Assembly: GCF_030687575.1 (NCBI RefSeq)
Contig: NZ_CP117439.1
Coordinates: 4,727,501 to 4,791,500, forward strand
DNA length: 64,000 nt
Direction: 5' to 3'
Origin: Pseudomonas sp. FP2309
Lineage (GTDB): Bacteria; Pseudomonadota; Gammaproteobacteria; Pseudomonadales; Pseudomonadaceae
In this document: positions 9,801 through 18,387 of the stretch, piece after piece
How the letters are laid out: each line of letters opens with the position of its first letter
How positions within the stretch are numbered: position 1 is the first letter of the stretch
Translations under genes and position numbers: made by a program
The notes under the pieces: model-generated
Told to the model about the DNA's origin: nothing
What the model saw: the letters and a program-made list of their open reading frames with translations, nothing else
Databases searched by the model: none

Positions 9801-11357
9801 GTGAGCCAGTCACTGATCGCAGCCCTGCAAAACCCGGCCTTGTACCCGCATCCAGTCGAGGCGTTCCAGGTCATTGAGACCCATATTTCATGGGTCGTCC
9901 TGACCGGTCCCTATGCCTACAAACTGAAAAAACCGATTAACTTCGGCTTTTTGGACTTCACCGACCTGGAAAAGCGTGGCCATTTCTGCAACGAAGAACT
10001 GCGCCTGAACCAGCGTCTGACCAGCGACTTGTATCTGGAAGTGTTGCCGATCACCGGCACCGCTGAAGCACCGCAACTGGGCGGCGAAGGCCCGGTGATC
10101 GAATACGCATTGAAGATGCGGCAGTTCCCGCAAAGCCAACTGCTCAGCACCTTGCAAGCCAACGGCGAACTGACCAGTGCGCACATCGACGAGATGGCCA
10201 AGCAGATTGCACACTTCCACCTTGCCGCCCCCAAGGTCCCGCAAGACCACCCGGCCGGTACCCCCGACGAGGTGATGGCGCCGGTACGGCAGAACTTCGA
10301 TCAGATCCGCCCATTCCTCAGCGATAAAGCCGACCTGGCCCAGCTCGAAGCCCTGCAAGCCTGGGCCGAAAGCAGCTTCGAACGTCTCAAACCGTTGCTG
10401 GCGCAGCGTAAGGTCGACGGCTTCACCCGCGAATGCCACGGTGACATCCACTTGGGTAACGCCACCCTGATCGATGGCCATGTGGTGATCTTCGACTGCA
10501 TCGAATTCAACGAACCGTTTCGCTTCACCGATGTGTACGCAGACACCGCTTTCCTCGCCATGGACCTGGAAGACCGCGGCCTCAAGTCCCTGGCCCGCCG
10601 CTTTATCAGCCAGTACCTGGAACTGACGGGTGACTATCAAGGCCTTGAAGTACTGAATTTCTATAAAGCCTATCGCGCACTGGTACGCGCCAAGGTGTCG
10701 CTGTTCAGCATGCCAAGCGAAGCAAGCCCGGTGCAACGCGCCACGACCCTGCGCCAGTACCGCAACTACGCCAACCTGGCAGAGAGCTACAGCACCATTC
10801 CGTCGCGCTTCCTGGCGATTACCCACGGTGTGTCAGCCGTGGGCAAAAGCCACGTCGCAATGCGTTTGGTCGAGGCGCTGGGCGCCGTACGCCTGCGTTC
10901 GGACGTGGAACGCAAGCGCCTGTTCGGCGAGCAACAGGTGGAAAATACCCCGCAAGCCGGTATTTACGCTGCAGATGCGAGCGCCACTACCTACGACCGC
11001 CTAAATGAAATCGCCGATACCGTATTACGCGCCGGTTTTCCGGTGGTGCTGGATGCTACCTTCCTTAAACGTGAGCAGCGCGACGCTGCCGCCAGGATTG
11101 CCGAGGCCACCGGTGCACCGTTCCTGATTCTGGATTGCAATGCGCCACAAGCGGTCATCAGCAGTTGGCTGGCGCAACGTCAGGCGGATAAAAACGATCC
11201 GTCCGACGCGACGCTGACGGTTATCGAAGAACAGCAGGCCAATCGTGACCCACTGACGGCTGAAGAGTTGTTGCTGAGCAAGCGTGTCGAGACCAATCAA
11301 AGCGGCACACTTGATGCCCTGGTCGCACAAATTCGCCAACGCCTGCCCGGTCTGTAA
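9801..11357 (+). CDS. Fused APH-like phosphotransferase and P-loop kinase-like protein
   Basis: The 518-residue protein joins two domains. The N-terminal two-thirds resembles aminoglycoside/choline-type phosphotransferases, with the catalytic ECHGDIHLGN motif (about residue 215) and a metal-binding IFDCIEFNE segment. The C-terminal third is a P-loop ATPase/kinase-like domain with Walker A GVSAVGKSH (about residue 345) and a SDVERKR segment as in small zeta-toxin/AAA_33-like kinases. Database entries call this a bifunctional aminoglycoside phosphotransferase/ATP-binding protein. The substrate is unknown and drug resistance should not be assumed. The gene stands alone, divergent from mrcB. Confidence 0.85.
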   Translation: MSQSLIAALQNPALYPHPVEAFQVIETHISWVVLTGPYAYKLKKPINFGFLDFTDLEKRGHFCNEELRLNQRLTSDLYLEVLPITGTAEAPQLGGEGPVIEYALKMRQFPQSQLLSTLQANGELTSAHIDEMAKQIAHFHLAAPKVPQDHPAGTPDEVMAPVRQNFDQIRPFLSDKADLAQLEALQAWAESSFERLKPLLAQRKVDGFTRECHGDIHLGNATLIDGHVVIFDCIEFNEPFRFTDVYADTAFLAMDLEDRGLKSLARRFISQYLELTGDYQGLEVLNFYKAYRALVRAKVSLFSMPSEASPVQRATTLRQYRNYANLAESYSTIPSRFLAITHGVSAVGKSHVAMRLVEALGAVRLRSDVERKRLFGEQQVENTPQAGIYAADASATTYDRLNEIADTVLRAGFPVVLDATFLKREQRDAAARIAEATGAPFLILDCNAPQAVISSWLAQRQADKNDPSDATLTVIEEQQANRDPLTAEELLLSKRVETNQSGTLDALVAQIRQRLPGL

Positions 11358-11363
11358 GAAATA

Positions 11364-11404
11364 TTTCTTGGTCGTGTAGTCTACTTGGGCACACGACCCA
11401 GAAA
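11364..11404. repeat. Inverted repeat after the phosphotransferase-like gene
   Basis: GGTCGTGT (11370-11377) pairs with ACACGACC (11391-11398). After one mismatch the stem extends with TTTCT (11364-11368) and AGAAA (11400-11404). The hairpin begins six bases after the stop codon. There is no T-run, so it is an mRNA end or processing signal at best. Confidence 0.55.
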
Positions 11405-11413
11405 TAGTGGCAT

Positions 11414-11419
11414 TATAAT
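11414..11419 (+). promoter_or_regulatory. Possible -10 box for the pentapeptide-repeat gene
   Basis: A perfect TATAAT lies 31 bases before the ATG at 11450, and an AACAGGAG ribosome-binding site follows it. No good -35 hexamer is visible at 16-18 bases. Confidence 0.35.
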
Positions 11420-11449
11420 GGCGCCATAAATCCAACAGGAGTTGCCTTC

Positions 11450-11794
11450 ATGAGTCAGCCCAAGCTTCTTGATACACCGCTCTACGCGCTCCTGCACAAC
11501 GATGATATTCGAGGCTTCAATCAGGAACGCCCGAAAGACGGCGTCATCGACATGCGCGGTGGCGACTTCCGTGGGTTGGACTTGCGCGACCTTAACGCAA
11601 CCGGCGTGGATTTCACCGATGCATACTTCCGCTCCGCCGATTTGCGTGGCCTGGATTTGCGTGGCTGTTCGCTGGAGGGTGCCAGCCTGGCACATGCACA
11701 GATCTCGGGCACCTACTTCTCACCTGAATTGACCGCCGATGAGATTCTCATGTCGGTTAATTTCGGCACCCGCCTGCGCTACCGCACCAAGTAA
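11450..11794 (+). CDS. Small pentapeptide-repeat protein
   Basis: The 114-residue protein has a central run of pentapeptide repeats of the A(D/N)Lxx type (for example FRGLDLRDLNATGVDFTDAYF and SADLRGLDLRGC), expected to form a short right-handed quadrilateral beta-helix. It has no signal peptide or membrane segment. A good ribosome-binding site (AGGAG) supports the ATG at 11450. The biochemical role is unknown. Some longer pentapeptide proteins mimic DNA and bind gyrase, but nothing here shows that activity. Confidence 0.85.
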   Translation: MSQPKLLDTPLYALLHNDDIRGFNQERPKDGVIDMRGGDFRGLDLRDLNATGVDFTDAYFRSADLRGLDLRGCSLEGASLAHAQISGTYFSPELTADEILMSVNFGTRLRYRTK

Positions 11795-11812
11795 AACTTC
11801 TACCCAGGCCCC

Positions 11813-11829
11813 CTACGCGCAACGCGTAG
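11813..11829. repeat. Short perfect hairpin downstream of the pentapeptide-repeat gene
   Basis: CTACGCG (11813-11819), loop CAA, CGCGTAG (11823-11829). A GGGCG...CGCCC pair follows just downstream. No T-run, so the role is unclear. Confidence 0.45.
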
Positions 11830-11994
11830 CGGGCGCTTCACGCCTGCCAGCCGGCAAACGCCCGCGCCACTCTTAGAAGCTTTTGGCCGTTTCAGACCAA
11901 AGAATCACGCTTTTCCTACTGAGCGCTACACTCTTGTTCAGGCTTACCTGGTCACGATACCCACCGCACCATTTGGCCATCGCAAGGAGGCTTG

Positions 11995-12267
11995 ATGAAC
12001 GATGAGCTGCAAAACCTTAAGAACCTCGGGAAGACGTCGGCGCAATGGCTGCATGCGGTGGGCATCCACAGTGCGTCGGACTTGCGTCGCCTGGGAGCGG
12101 TCGACGCCTATCGAGCCGTAAGGACTCGCGGCTTCCGGGCCTCGAAAGTTTTGCTGTATGCCATCGAAGGCGCGCTGATGGATGTGCATTGGAACGACAT
12201 CCCTGCCGAACGCAAGGAGGCTTTGAACCGGCAACTGGACGCGATTGGCGCGCGTCAAAAGAATTAG
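11995..12267 (+). CDS. TfoX C-terminal-domain (Sxy-like) small protein
   Basis: The 90-residue protein matches the isolated C-terminal domain of TfoX/Sxy (LKNLGKTSAQWLHAVGIHSASDLRRLGAVDAYRAV), a helix-hairpin-helix-like fold. Full-length TfoX regulates competence genes, but the N-terminal domain is absent here, so that role cannot be assumed. AAGGAGG at 11984-11990 is four bases before the ATG at 11995, which fixes the start. An in-frame TTG at 11992 is too close to it. The prrF promoter follows about 80 bases downstream. Confidence 0.8.
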   Translation: MNDELQNLKNLGKTSAQWLHAVGIHSASDLRRLGAVDAYRAVRTRGFRASKVLLYAIEGALMDVHWNDIPAERKEALNRQLDAIGARQKN

Positions 12268-12345
12268 TGCGGCCACGAGACCCAGCGTTTACAGAAGTTT
12301 CGAACGCTCGTTTGAGAAAAAAAGAAAAGCAGGCCAAAACAGATG

Positions 12346-12377
12346 TTGACCCTCAAATGAGAATCGTTATGATTATC
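12346..12377 (+). promoter_or_regulatory. prrF promoter overlapped by a Fur box
   Basis: TTGACC (12346-12351), a 16-base spacer and TATGAT (12368-12373) form a good sigma-70 promoter. A 19-base Fur-box match at 12359-12377 (GAGAATCGTTATGATTATC, 14 of 19 to the classical consensus) covers the -10 region. Fur-Fe2+ would block transcription when iron is plentiful. Confidence 0.85.
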
Positions 12378-12380
12378 ACA

Positions 12381-12492
12381 ACTGGTCGCGAGATCAGCCG
12401 ATAACTGAAAGACCATTGGTTCGGACTCTCAGATTATCTCCTCATCAGGCTAATCACGGTTATTTGACCCGGCTTTTGCCGGGTCTTTTTTT
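12381..12492 (+). ncRNA. prrF: PrrF-type iron-responsive small RNA
   Basis: PrrF RNAs pair with mRNAs for iron-rich proteins and lower their expression when iron is scarce, functionally like RyhB. The roughly 112-base RNA starts at about ACTGGTCGCGAG. It contains the conserved single-stranded core CTCAGATTATCTCCTCATC and ends at a hairpin plus T-run (12466-12492). It has its own promoter with a Fur box. In P. aeruginosa the two prrF genes also lie next to the haem uptake operon, as this copy does next to hmuTUV. The exact 5' end is an estimate from the -10 box. Confidence 0.9.
12466..12492 (+). terminator. Intrinsic terminator of prrF
   Basis: GACCCGGC (12466-12473), loop TTTT, GCCGGGTC (12478-12485), then seven T residues. 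The opposite strand lacks a good T-run, so it mainly serves the plus strand. Confidence 0.9.
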
Positions 12493-12510
12493 GCCTGTAA
12501 AAAGCTCGGC

Positions 12511-13278
12511 TCAGCGCGCGATGATCAACGGATGACCACGCTCCGGATGCGGCTGCACTAACACATCCAGACCAAACACCGCCTTGAGCGGCTCGGGTCG
12601 CAGCACCTGTGCCGGTGTGTCCAGGGCATGCGGGCGTCCGCCGTCCAGCAAAAGGATACGATCACAGTAACGCGCGGCCAGGTTCAGGTCATGCAGGATT
12701 ACCAGCACCGCAGCGCCACGATCGGCAAAACTGCGGATCGCCTGCAGGGTCGTATGCTGATGCAACGGATCAAGCATCGATGTCGGCTCATCCAGCAGCA
12801 ACGTCTGCCCCGCCTCGCCCGGCCATAATTGCGCCAATACACGAGCCAGGTGCACCCGTTGACGCTCCCCGCCCGACAACGCCAGGTAACTGCGACTGCT
12901 CAGGTGCCCCACATCTGCCGCATGCAGTGCCGCGCGGATAATATCCTCATCACGTACTCGACCGGTCTGATGGGGCAAACGCCCCATGCCTACAACCTCC
13001 TCGACCCGGAAAGCGAAATCCAGGGTTGAGCTCTGGGGTAAGACTGCCAGGCGCTGGGCGCGTTGCGCGCCGCTCAAAGTCTTCAATTCCTGCTGGCCCA
13101 GCCAGACCTTGCCCTGGTCAGGCGACAACTCCCCGCACAGCGCACTGAGCAAGGTACTTTTGCCCGCGCCATTGGGCCCCAATACGCCCAGCACTTCGCC
13201 CGGCAGCAGGTCCAGGGTCACATCCGTCAATACGGTTTTGCCTGCACGACGGATCTGCAACGCTTCCACTCGCAGCAT
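12511..13278 (-). CDS. hmuV: HmuV, ATPase of the haem ABC importer
   Basis: The 255-residue cytosolic ATPase powers transport of haem across the inner membrane. It has Walker [10 protein letters not shown] (about residue 34), signature [13 protein letters not shown], Walker [10 protein letters not shown] and a switch histidine in [12 protein letters not shown]. It overlaps hmuU by one base (TGATG). The order hmuT-hmuU-hmuV is the standard haem importer cassette, called phuTUV in P. aeruginosa. It converges on the prrF sRNA gene. Confidence 0.93.
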   Translation of the reverse strand: MLRVEALQIRRAGKTVLTDVTLDLLPGEVLGVLGPNGAGKSTLLSALCGELSPDQGKVWLGQQELKTLSGAQRAQRLAVLPQSSTLDFAFRVEEVVGMGRLPHQTGRVRDEDIIRAALHAADVGHLSSRSYLALSGGERQRVHLARVLAQLWPGEAGQTLLLDEPTSMLDPLHQHTTLQAIRSFADRGAAVLVILHDLNLAARYCDRILLLDGGRPHALDTPAQVLRPEPLKAVFGLDVLVQPHPERGHPLIIAR

Positions 13279-14315
13279 CAGGCGCGCCCTCGCAGCAATA
13301 GATAGAGGAAAAATGGCGCGCCAATAAACGCAGTGACTATGCCGATCGGCAATTCCGCCGGCGCCAAGGCCAGGCGAGCGACCAAATCGGCTAACAGCAG
13401 CAAGCTCGCGCCAGCCAATACCGAAGCCGGCAACAAGACACGGTGATCAGGCCCCGCCAGCAATCGCACCAAATGCGGCACGACCAACCCGACAAAGCCA
13501 ATCATGCCTGCCGCCGCCACCGCGGCACCTACCCCCAGGGCCGTGCAGAACACCAATTCGCGCTTGAGCCCCTCGACGTCAATCCCAAGATGACTGGCCT
13601 CGGACTCACCGAGCAATAGCGCATTCAACGCCTTGGCCCGTCGCGGCAACCACAGCGCGACAGCCGCACTGACCAACAACAACGGCCACAGCCGCGAATA
13701 ACTGGCGCCGTTGAGACTGCCCAGGTTCCAGAACGTGAGGGTACGCAACGTGGCGTCATCGGCCAGGTAGGTAAACAGGCCCACCGTCGAACTGGCCAAC
13801 GCCGTAAGGGCAATACCGGCGAGCAGCATCGTCGCCACATTAGTCTGGCCGTTACGCCGTCCCAGGCGATAGACCAGCGCCGTCACCCCCAACCCGCCGA
13901 GGAACGCACACAGCGACAGCAAGTACGGCCCGAGCGCATCCGGCAGGCCGCCAAAAAACGAACCACCAACAATTGCGATGGCCGCCCCCAGCGCGGCACC
14001 ACTGGAAACCCCCACCAACCCCGGATCGGCCAGCGGGTTGCGAAACAGCCCCTGCATCGCCACCCCAGACAATGCCAACACGCCGCCCACCGCCAGCCCC
14101 AACAAGGTCCGTGGCAAACGAATCTGCCCCAGAATCAGCTCAGCCTGTTCCAGCCCCTGCGCCTCAATCGGCACGCCAACCAGACGCAAGGCCGCCTTAA
14201 GCGTGTCTAGCAACGGCAAGCTCACCGGCCCCAGTGCCAACGAGAGCCAGACTGCCAGGACACACAGCAGTGCCAACCCTATAAACAGCGTTTTCGGTTT
14301 AACCAGAGTAGTCAT
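13278..14315 (-). CDS. hmuU: HmuU, permease of the haem ABC importer
   Basis: This is a 345-residue FecCD/BtuC-type inner-membrane permease with about ten hydrophobic segments. Family motifs include [47 protein letters not shown] in the first third (described by residues 70-115) and [13 protein letters not shown] near residue 275. The GFVGLVVPH region couples to the ATPase. It overlaps hmuT by four bases (ATGA), so the genes are translationally coupled. Confidence 0.93.
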   Translation of the reverse strand: MTTLVKPKTLFIGLALLCVLAVWLSLALGPVSLPLLDTLKAALRLVGVPIEAQGLEQAELILGQIRLPRTLLGLAVGGVLALSGVAMQGLFRNPLADPGLVGVSSGAALGAAIAIVGGSFFGGLPDALGPYLLSLCAFLGGLGVTALVYRLGRRNGQTNVATMLLAGIALTALASSTVGLFTYLADDATLRTLTFWNLGSLNGASYSRLWPLLLVSAAVALWLPRRAKALNALLLGESEASHLGIDVEGLKRELVFCTALGVGAAVAAAGMIGFVGLVVPHLVRLLAGPDHRVLLPASVLAGASLLLLADLVARLALAPAELPIGIVTAFIGAPFFLYLLLRGRA

Positions 14316-15190
14316 GGGGCGGCTTTAGTCTGGGAGGGGTAAAAGCCAGCGGACAGCCTGGCCAGGCCTTGCGGCAGCCGTGGTCCAAGCCCGCCCACCA
14401 GCAGGGTTGGGTCCAATTCAAACACGCGCCCATTTTTCGCAGCGGGTGTGGATGCCAGGATAGGGTTCTCTCTGAACAACGCCGCGCGCGCCGCGTCCCC
14501 CGTAAGGGCACGGTCGGCAAACACTAAAACATCCGGGCGCAACCCTGCCAGCGACTCCACGGAAAACGGCTTGTAACCACTATGGGTGGCAAGGTTTTTC
14601 CCGCCAGCCTGCTGCAACACCCAATCGCCTGCAGTGTCTTTACCGGCGATCAGCGGTTTGCCGCCAGCATGGCCGATCAGGAGCAATACGCCAGGGGCCG
14701 TTTGCGTGACCTGAGCCCTGGTTACCAGGTTTTTCTGCTGGTCAAGCGCCTGTTCATATCCGGCAAACAATTGGCTGGCTTTGGTCTCATCACCCAACAA
14801 TTTGCCCAAGTGCTGAAGATTGCCCTTCAACGTCGCTAAATCCGGCTGCGCCGAAAACATCTCAACCTGCACCCCCGCACTGCGGATCTGCGCCAGCACC
14901 GGCGGTGGCCCCATCTCTTCGGTCCCCACCAGCACCTGTGGGCGCAGGCTGAGAATGCCTTCAGCCGATAATTGGCGCTGATAACCAATGCTGGGCAACG
15001 CCTTGAGCGATTCAGGATGCTGACTGGTGGTATCCACGCCGACCAACTTCGGTTCGCCGCCCAACGCCGCAACCCATTCCGAGAGCGCCCCGCCGGCACT
15101 GACCCAGCGTTGCGGCAGTTCAGAGGCCAGCGCCCCGTGGTTGACCAGTAGTCCGACAACAAGCGCAATAGCGCTGGTACTCAGGCGCAT
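14312..15190 (-). CDS. hmuT: HmuT, periplasmic haem-binding protein
   Basis: HmuT/PhuT carries haem through the periplasm to HmuU. The 292-residue protein has a Sec signal peptide (residues 1 to about 22, ending ALA-S) and a cluster A-2 binding-protein fold. A tyrosine in SIGYQRQLS (around residue 70) corresponds to the axial haem ligand known in PhuT. The motif GTEEMGPPPVL is typical of haem rather than B12 binding proteins. It is first in the hmuTUV operon. A Fur-like box lies about 110 bases upstream. No haem receptor (phuR) or haem chaperone (phuS) gene is next to it. Confidence 0.93.
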   Translation of the reverse strand: MRLSTSAIALVVGLLVNHGALASELPQRWVSAGGALSEWVAALGGEPKLVGVDTTSQHPESLKALPSIGYQRQLSAEGILSLRPQVLVGTEEMGPPPVLAQIRSAGVQVEMFSAQPDLATLKGNLQHLGKLLGDETKASQLFAGYEQALDQQKNLVTRAQVTQTAPGVLLLIGHAGGKPLIAGKDTAGDWVLQQAGGKNLATHSGYKPFSVESLAGLRPDVLVFADRALTGDAARAALFRENPILASTPAAKNGRVFELDPTLLVGGLGPRLPQGLARLSAGFYPSQTKAAP

Positions 15191-15302
15191 AACAGGGTTT
15201 CCTTCCAGAGGCGGGGCCTTCGGGTGCTCACGGACGTGACAGGAACCCCCTATCAGGCATCGAAACGAGCACGCAGCCAGCTAGCGGGCGAAGCCGGCAT
15301 TT

Positions 15303-15321
15303 GATAATTGTTTGCATTTGA
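15303..15321. promoter_or_regulatory. Fur-like box between hmuT and the Rieske gene
   Basis: GATAATTGTTTGCATTTGA agrees with the Fur consensus at about 11 of 19 positions, including the GATAAT and CATT half-sites. It lies 25 bases before the Rieske ATG and 113 bases before the hmuT ATG. It could control either or both divergent genes. Iron control of hmuTUV is expected from the family. Confidence 0.5.
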
Positions 15322-15345
15322 ACGTCAAGGTACTTAAGGATTGAA

Positions 15346-15663
15346 ATGAAGTTTCTCTGCGCCTCTCACGCCCTCGCCCCCAACAGCAGCGTTGGCTTTG
15401 ATATCAACGGCTCCCGGCTCCTGGCAGTGCGACGGGACGGCATTGCCTACTTCTATATCAACCGCTGCCCCCATCGCGGCATCCCGCTGGAATGGCAACC
15501 TGACCAGTTCCTTGATGACAGCGCCAGCCTGATCCAATGCGCCACGCACGGTGCCCTGTTTCTGATCGAAAATGGCGAATGCATCGCCGGGCCGTGCGCA
15601 GGCAAAAGCCTCAAAGCCCTACGCGGTCGCGAAGACGAACAAGGCTTGTGGGTGGACATCTAA
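15346..15663 (+). CDS. Small Rieske [2Fe-2S] protein
   Basis: The 105-residue protein is a lone Rieske domain. It has the two cluster-binding motifs CPHRG (Cys-x-His, about residue 41) and CATHGALF (Cys-x2-His, about residue 65). It has no membrane anchor or signal peptide, so it resembles soluble Rieske ferredoxins such as those serving dioxygenases or nitrite reductase. No partner oxygenase is adjacent. Its stop overlaps the convergent sfsA stop. Its promoter region contains a Fur-like box, so its expression may follow iron supply. Confidence 0.85.
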   Translation: MKFLCASHALAPNSSVGFDINGSRLLAVRRDGIAYFYINRCPHRGIPLEWQPDQFLDDSASLIQCATHGALFLIENGECIAGPCAGKSLKALRGREDEQGLWVDI

Positions 15664-16382
15664 TCGAGCAACACGTCGAGGCGGCGATCCACACACACTT
15701 CCTCAGGCGTCACACGCACGCCGTACGCCAACACCTCCACACCGGCCGCCTTGGCCTCGCCCAGTGCGGCAGCGTAGGCCGCATCGATTTCCACTGCCGG
15801 ACGCACCGCATCAATGCCCGACAGGTTGACGCAATACAACTGCACTGCGCGCACACCGTCACGCGCCAGATGCGCCAGCTCCCGCAGATGCTTGGCGCCA
15901 CGCTGCGTCACCGCATCAGGGAAAGCGGCAACCCTGCTGTCGTCAAAACCGAGGGTGACACTTTTGACTTCCACATACGCCGCGCCGGCGGGGTACTCCA
16001 GCCGAAAGTCGATGCGGCTTTTTTCCTGACCGTAAGCCACTTCGCGCTTTAACGCAGTGAAACCGTTTAGCTCGGTTATCACACCCGCGCGCAACGCCTC
16101 TTCAACCAACTGATTGGCGCGCGCCGTATTCACGCACGCCAAACGCCCCTGAGGCGTCTCGGCAATTTCCCAGGTGCCGGGCAGCTTGCGTTTGGGGTCG
16201 TTGGAACGACTGAACCAGACTTGCCCGCCTTCGACCATGCAATTGAGCATCGAGCCAGTATTGGGGCAGTGAATAGTCAGCAACTCGCCGGTAACGGACT
16301 CGATATCAGTGAGAAAGCGCTTATAACGGCGAATGAGCCGACCTTCTTCAAGGGGAGGATAAAAACGCATCAGCCTTGCCAA
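15660..16382 (-). CDS. sfsA: SfsA family protein (sugar fermentation stimulation protein)
   Basis: The 240-residue protein matches SfsA throughout ([28 protein letters not shown] and [16 protein letters not shown]). SfsA was named for stimulating maltose fermentation in E. coli. The fold is OB plus nuclease-like, and the acidic EVKSVTL motif is compatible with a nuclease-type site, but the biochemical function is not settled. Its start overlaps the end of the upstream aminotransferase gene by 13 bases, so the two form an operon. It converges on the Rieske gene with overlapping stop codons. Confidence 0.92.
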   Translation of the reverse strand: MARLMRFYPPLEEGRLIRRYKRFLTDIESVTGELLTIHCPNTGSMLNCMVEGGQVWFSRSNDPKRKLPGTWEIAETPQGRLACVNTARANQLVEEALRAGVITELNGFTALKREVAYGQEKSRIDFRLEYPAGAAYVEVKSVTLGFDDSRVAAFPDAVTQRGAKHLRELAHLARDGVRAVQLYCVNLSGIDAVRPAVEIDAAYAAALGEAKAAGVEVLAYGVRVTPEEVCVDRRLDVLLD

Positions 16383-17542
16383 CTCCGCAAGCCACGGGCG
16401 ATACGTTCTACCGCTTCCTGTAGCCGATCAAGATTCTGCGTGTAGGCGAAACGCACATGGTGGCCGGCTTGATGGCGACCAAAATCCAGGCCAGGCGTGA
16501 AGGCGACGTGTTCCGTCTCGAGGAAATGACGACAGAACGCGAAGGCATCGCCGCCGAACGAGCTGATGTTGGCATACAGATAAAAGGCACCTTCCGGCTC
16601 TACGGCAATGCCAAAGCCCAGCTCGCGCAAGGCCGGCAGCAGGAAGTCGCGACGGCGGCCAAATTCGGCGCGGCGCTCTTCCAGGATGCTTAGGGTTTGC
16701 GGGCTGAAACAGGCCAGCGCCGCATATTGGGCCATGCTGGGGGCACTGATGTAGAGGTTTTGTGCCAATTTTTCCAGCTCACCGACTGCCGCCGGCGGTG
16801 CTACCAGCCAGCCAAGGCGCCAACCGGTCATGCCGAAATACTTCGAAAAACTATTTAGGACAAACGCGTCGTCGTCGACTTCCAGCACGCTGGCCGCATC
16901 GGTGCCGTAGGTGAGGCCGTGGTAGATCTCATCCACCACCAAGTGGCCGTTACGCGCCTGGATTGCAGCGCTGAGCTGGGCCAATTCGTTCCGCGTAAGA
17001 ATCGTGCCGGTAGGGTTGGCGGGCGAGGCAACCAATGCCCCCACACTGTCCTGATTCCAGTGCTTGGCCACCAGATCAGCGGTCAGTTGATAGCGCACAT
17101 CCGGGCCGACCGGCACCAGTTGTGCGGCGCCCTCTACCAAACGCAGGAAATGTCGGTTGCATGGGTAGCCGGGGTCCGCCAACAACCAGTGTTTTCCCGG
17201 ATCGACCAACAGGCTACTGGCCAGCAACAGAGCGCCGGAGCCACCGGGCGTGACCAAAATGCGCTCAGGATCAACGCTCAGCCCGTAGCGCTGCTGGTAG
17301 AAGCCACTGATCGCCTCACGCAACTCGGGCAGCCCACGGGCCGCGGTGTAACGCGTTTTGCCATTGGCAAGGGCCGCCTGGCCGGCTTGGATAATCGGCT
17401 CGGCGGTGGTGAAGTCCGGCTCGCCGATCTCCAGATGAATGACATCATGGCCGGCCGCCTGCAGCTCATTGGCTCGCGCCAGCAACGCCATGACATGAAA
17501 AGGTTCGATGGCGCGACTGCGCGCACTGTAGGGCTGGGCCAT
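16370..17542 (-). CDS. Class I/II pyridoxal-phosphate aminotransferase
   Basis: The 390-residue protein is a fold-type I aminotransferase (AspC/Aat-like). The PLP lysine lies in [16 protein letters not shown] (about residue 231). Other cofactor contacts are in ASPANPTGT and [10 protein letters not shown]. The C-terminal arginine that binds the substrate carboxylate is in [10 protein letters not shown]. The amino donor cannot be told from the sequence. AAGGAAGG just before the ATG supports the start. It is cotranscribed with sfsA. A TAGAAT -10-like box lies at 17575-17580 (minus strand). Confidence 0.9.
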   Translation of the reverse strand: MAQPYSARSRAIEPFHVMALLARANELQAAGHDVIHLEIGEPDFTTAEPIIQAGQAALANGKTRYTAARGLPELREAISGFYQQRYGLSVDPERILVTPGGSGALLLASSLLVDPGKHWLLADPGYPCNRHFLRLVEGAAQLVPVGPDVRYQLTADLVAKHWNQDSVGALVASPANPTGTILTRNELAQLSAAIQARNGHLVVDEIYHGLTYGTDAASVLEVDDDAFVLNSFSKYFGMTGWRLGWLVAPPAAVGELEKLAQNLYISAPSMAQYAALACFSPQTLSILEERRAEFGRRRDFLLPALRELGFGIAVEPEGAFYLYANISSFGGDAFAFCRHFLETEHVAFTPGLDFGRHQAGHHVRFAYTQNLDRLQEAVERIARGLRSWQG

Positions 17543-17860
17543 TAGCCTTCCTTAACGGTGAGGACAAAATCCGGATTCTACCGAACCCTGGCGGTAAAAC
17601 ATGTTCTATTGCCTGCCCGGCGGCCTTTGCGGTCCGGGCAAGCACGCGCAAAACGACTAAAATTGACATTCGGGCCGCGACATACCCAGTCACGACGGGC
17701 TGCGGCAGTTTGCAACCCCGGCGCGACAGGCTCGACAACCGGGAGTGGCGCACCCCGAATCTATCTGGTAAGTTCGCCCGCTTGCAGCCGCAGGGCCGGC
17801 AGGTGTCGGTGACGTTGCAATCCTGCGCAATGGATTAGAAGAGTGAGAGGCGGTCTATTC
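17543..17860. other. Divergent intergenic region between the aminotransferase gene and dksA
   Basis: 318 bases without a gene. It holds the two divergent promoters. On the minus strand TAGAAT at 17575-17580 is a possible -10. On the plus strand TTGACA at 17663-17668 is a perfect -35, but no matching -10 is seen 16-18 bases on. A GC-rich imperfect inverted repeat (TTGCC..CCCGG / CCGGGCAA) lies around 17609-17642. Nothing else is recognisable. Confidence 0.5.
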
Positions 17861-18304
17861 ATGTCCACCCAAGCAAAGCAACAGCAGACTCAAGGCCTCG
17901 GCGGCTTCGAACCCTACGTGGAAAAAAAGGGCGAGGAGTACATGGGCGAGCCCATGCGCGAGCACTTCACCAAGATCCTGAACAAGTGGAAACAGGACTT
18001 GATGCAAGAGGTTGACCGTACCGTTGACCATATGAAGGACGAAGCCGCCAACTTCCCGGACCCGGCCGACCGTGCCAGCCAGGAAGAAGAGTTCGCCCTC
18101 GAACTGCGCGCCCGTGATCGCGAGCGCAAGCTGATCAAGAAAATCGACAAGACACTGCAACTGATCAAGGACGAAGAATACGGCTGGTGCGAGTCCTGCG
18201 GCATTGAAATTGGCATTCGCCGCCTGGAAGCTCGTCCTACCGCCGATATGTGTGTGGACTGCAAGAACCTGGCAGAAATCAAGGAAAAGCAGGTCGGCAA
18301 ATAA
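17861..18304 (+). CDS. dksA: DksA, RNA polymerase-binding transcription factor
   Basis: DksA enters the secondary channel of RNA polymerase and, with ppGpp, represses stable RNA promoters and activates amino acid promoters. The 147-residue protein has a long coiled coil (about residues 35-110) with DPADRASQEEE at its tip. The zinc finger near the C-terminus is C-x2-C (WCESCG) then C-x2-C (MCVDCKN). I use the ATG at 17861 because it matches the family N-terminus (MSTQAKQ). An in-frame GTG-type start upstream (about 17843) would add six residues ahead of it. A strong terminator follows at 18323-18348. Confidence 0.96.
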   Translation: MSTQAKQQQTQGLGGFEPYVEKKGEEYMGEPMREHFTKILNKWKQDLMQEVDRTVDHMKDEAANFPDPADRASQEEEFALELRARDRERKLIKKIDKTLQLIKDEEYGWCESCGIEIGIRRLEARPTADMCVDCKNLAEIKEKQVGK

Positions 18305-18322
18305 TCCTGCCGAGCTGAACGA

Positions 18323-18348
18323 ATGGGGCGTGCGAACGCCCCATTTTT
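18323..18348 (+). terminator. Intrinsic terminator of dksA
   Basis: ATGGGGCG (18323-18330), loop TGCGAA, CGCCCCAT (18337-18344), then a run of T to 18348. It lies 20 bases after the dksA stop. Confidence 0.9.
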
Positions 18349-18387
18349 GTTTCTGGCATTCGGCGGTTTTCCAGTAGTATCCGGCCC

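Noticed and set aside
9801..11357. Aminoglycoside resistance gene
   Set aside because: Only the fold is shared with aminoglycoside phosphotransferases; the fused kinase-like domain and chromosomal core position argue for a housekeeping role.
12045..12404. 119-codon ORF across the TfoX-like gene and the prrF promoter
   Set aside because: Overlaps a better-supported gene in another frame and a Fur-regulated promoter.
15191..15302. Possible cobalamin-type riboswitch upstream of the ABC importer
   Set aside because: No B12-box sequence is visible, and the binding protein has haem-type features (GYQRQL, GTEEMGPPP).
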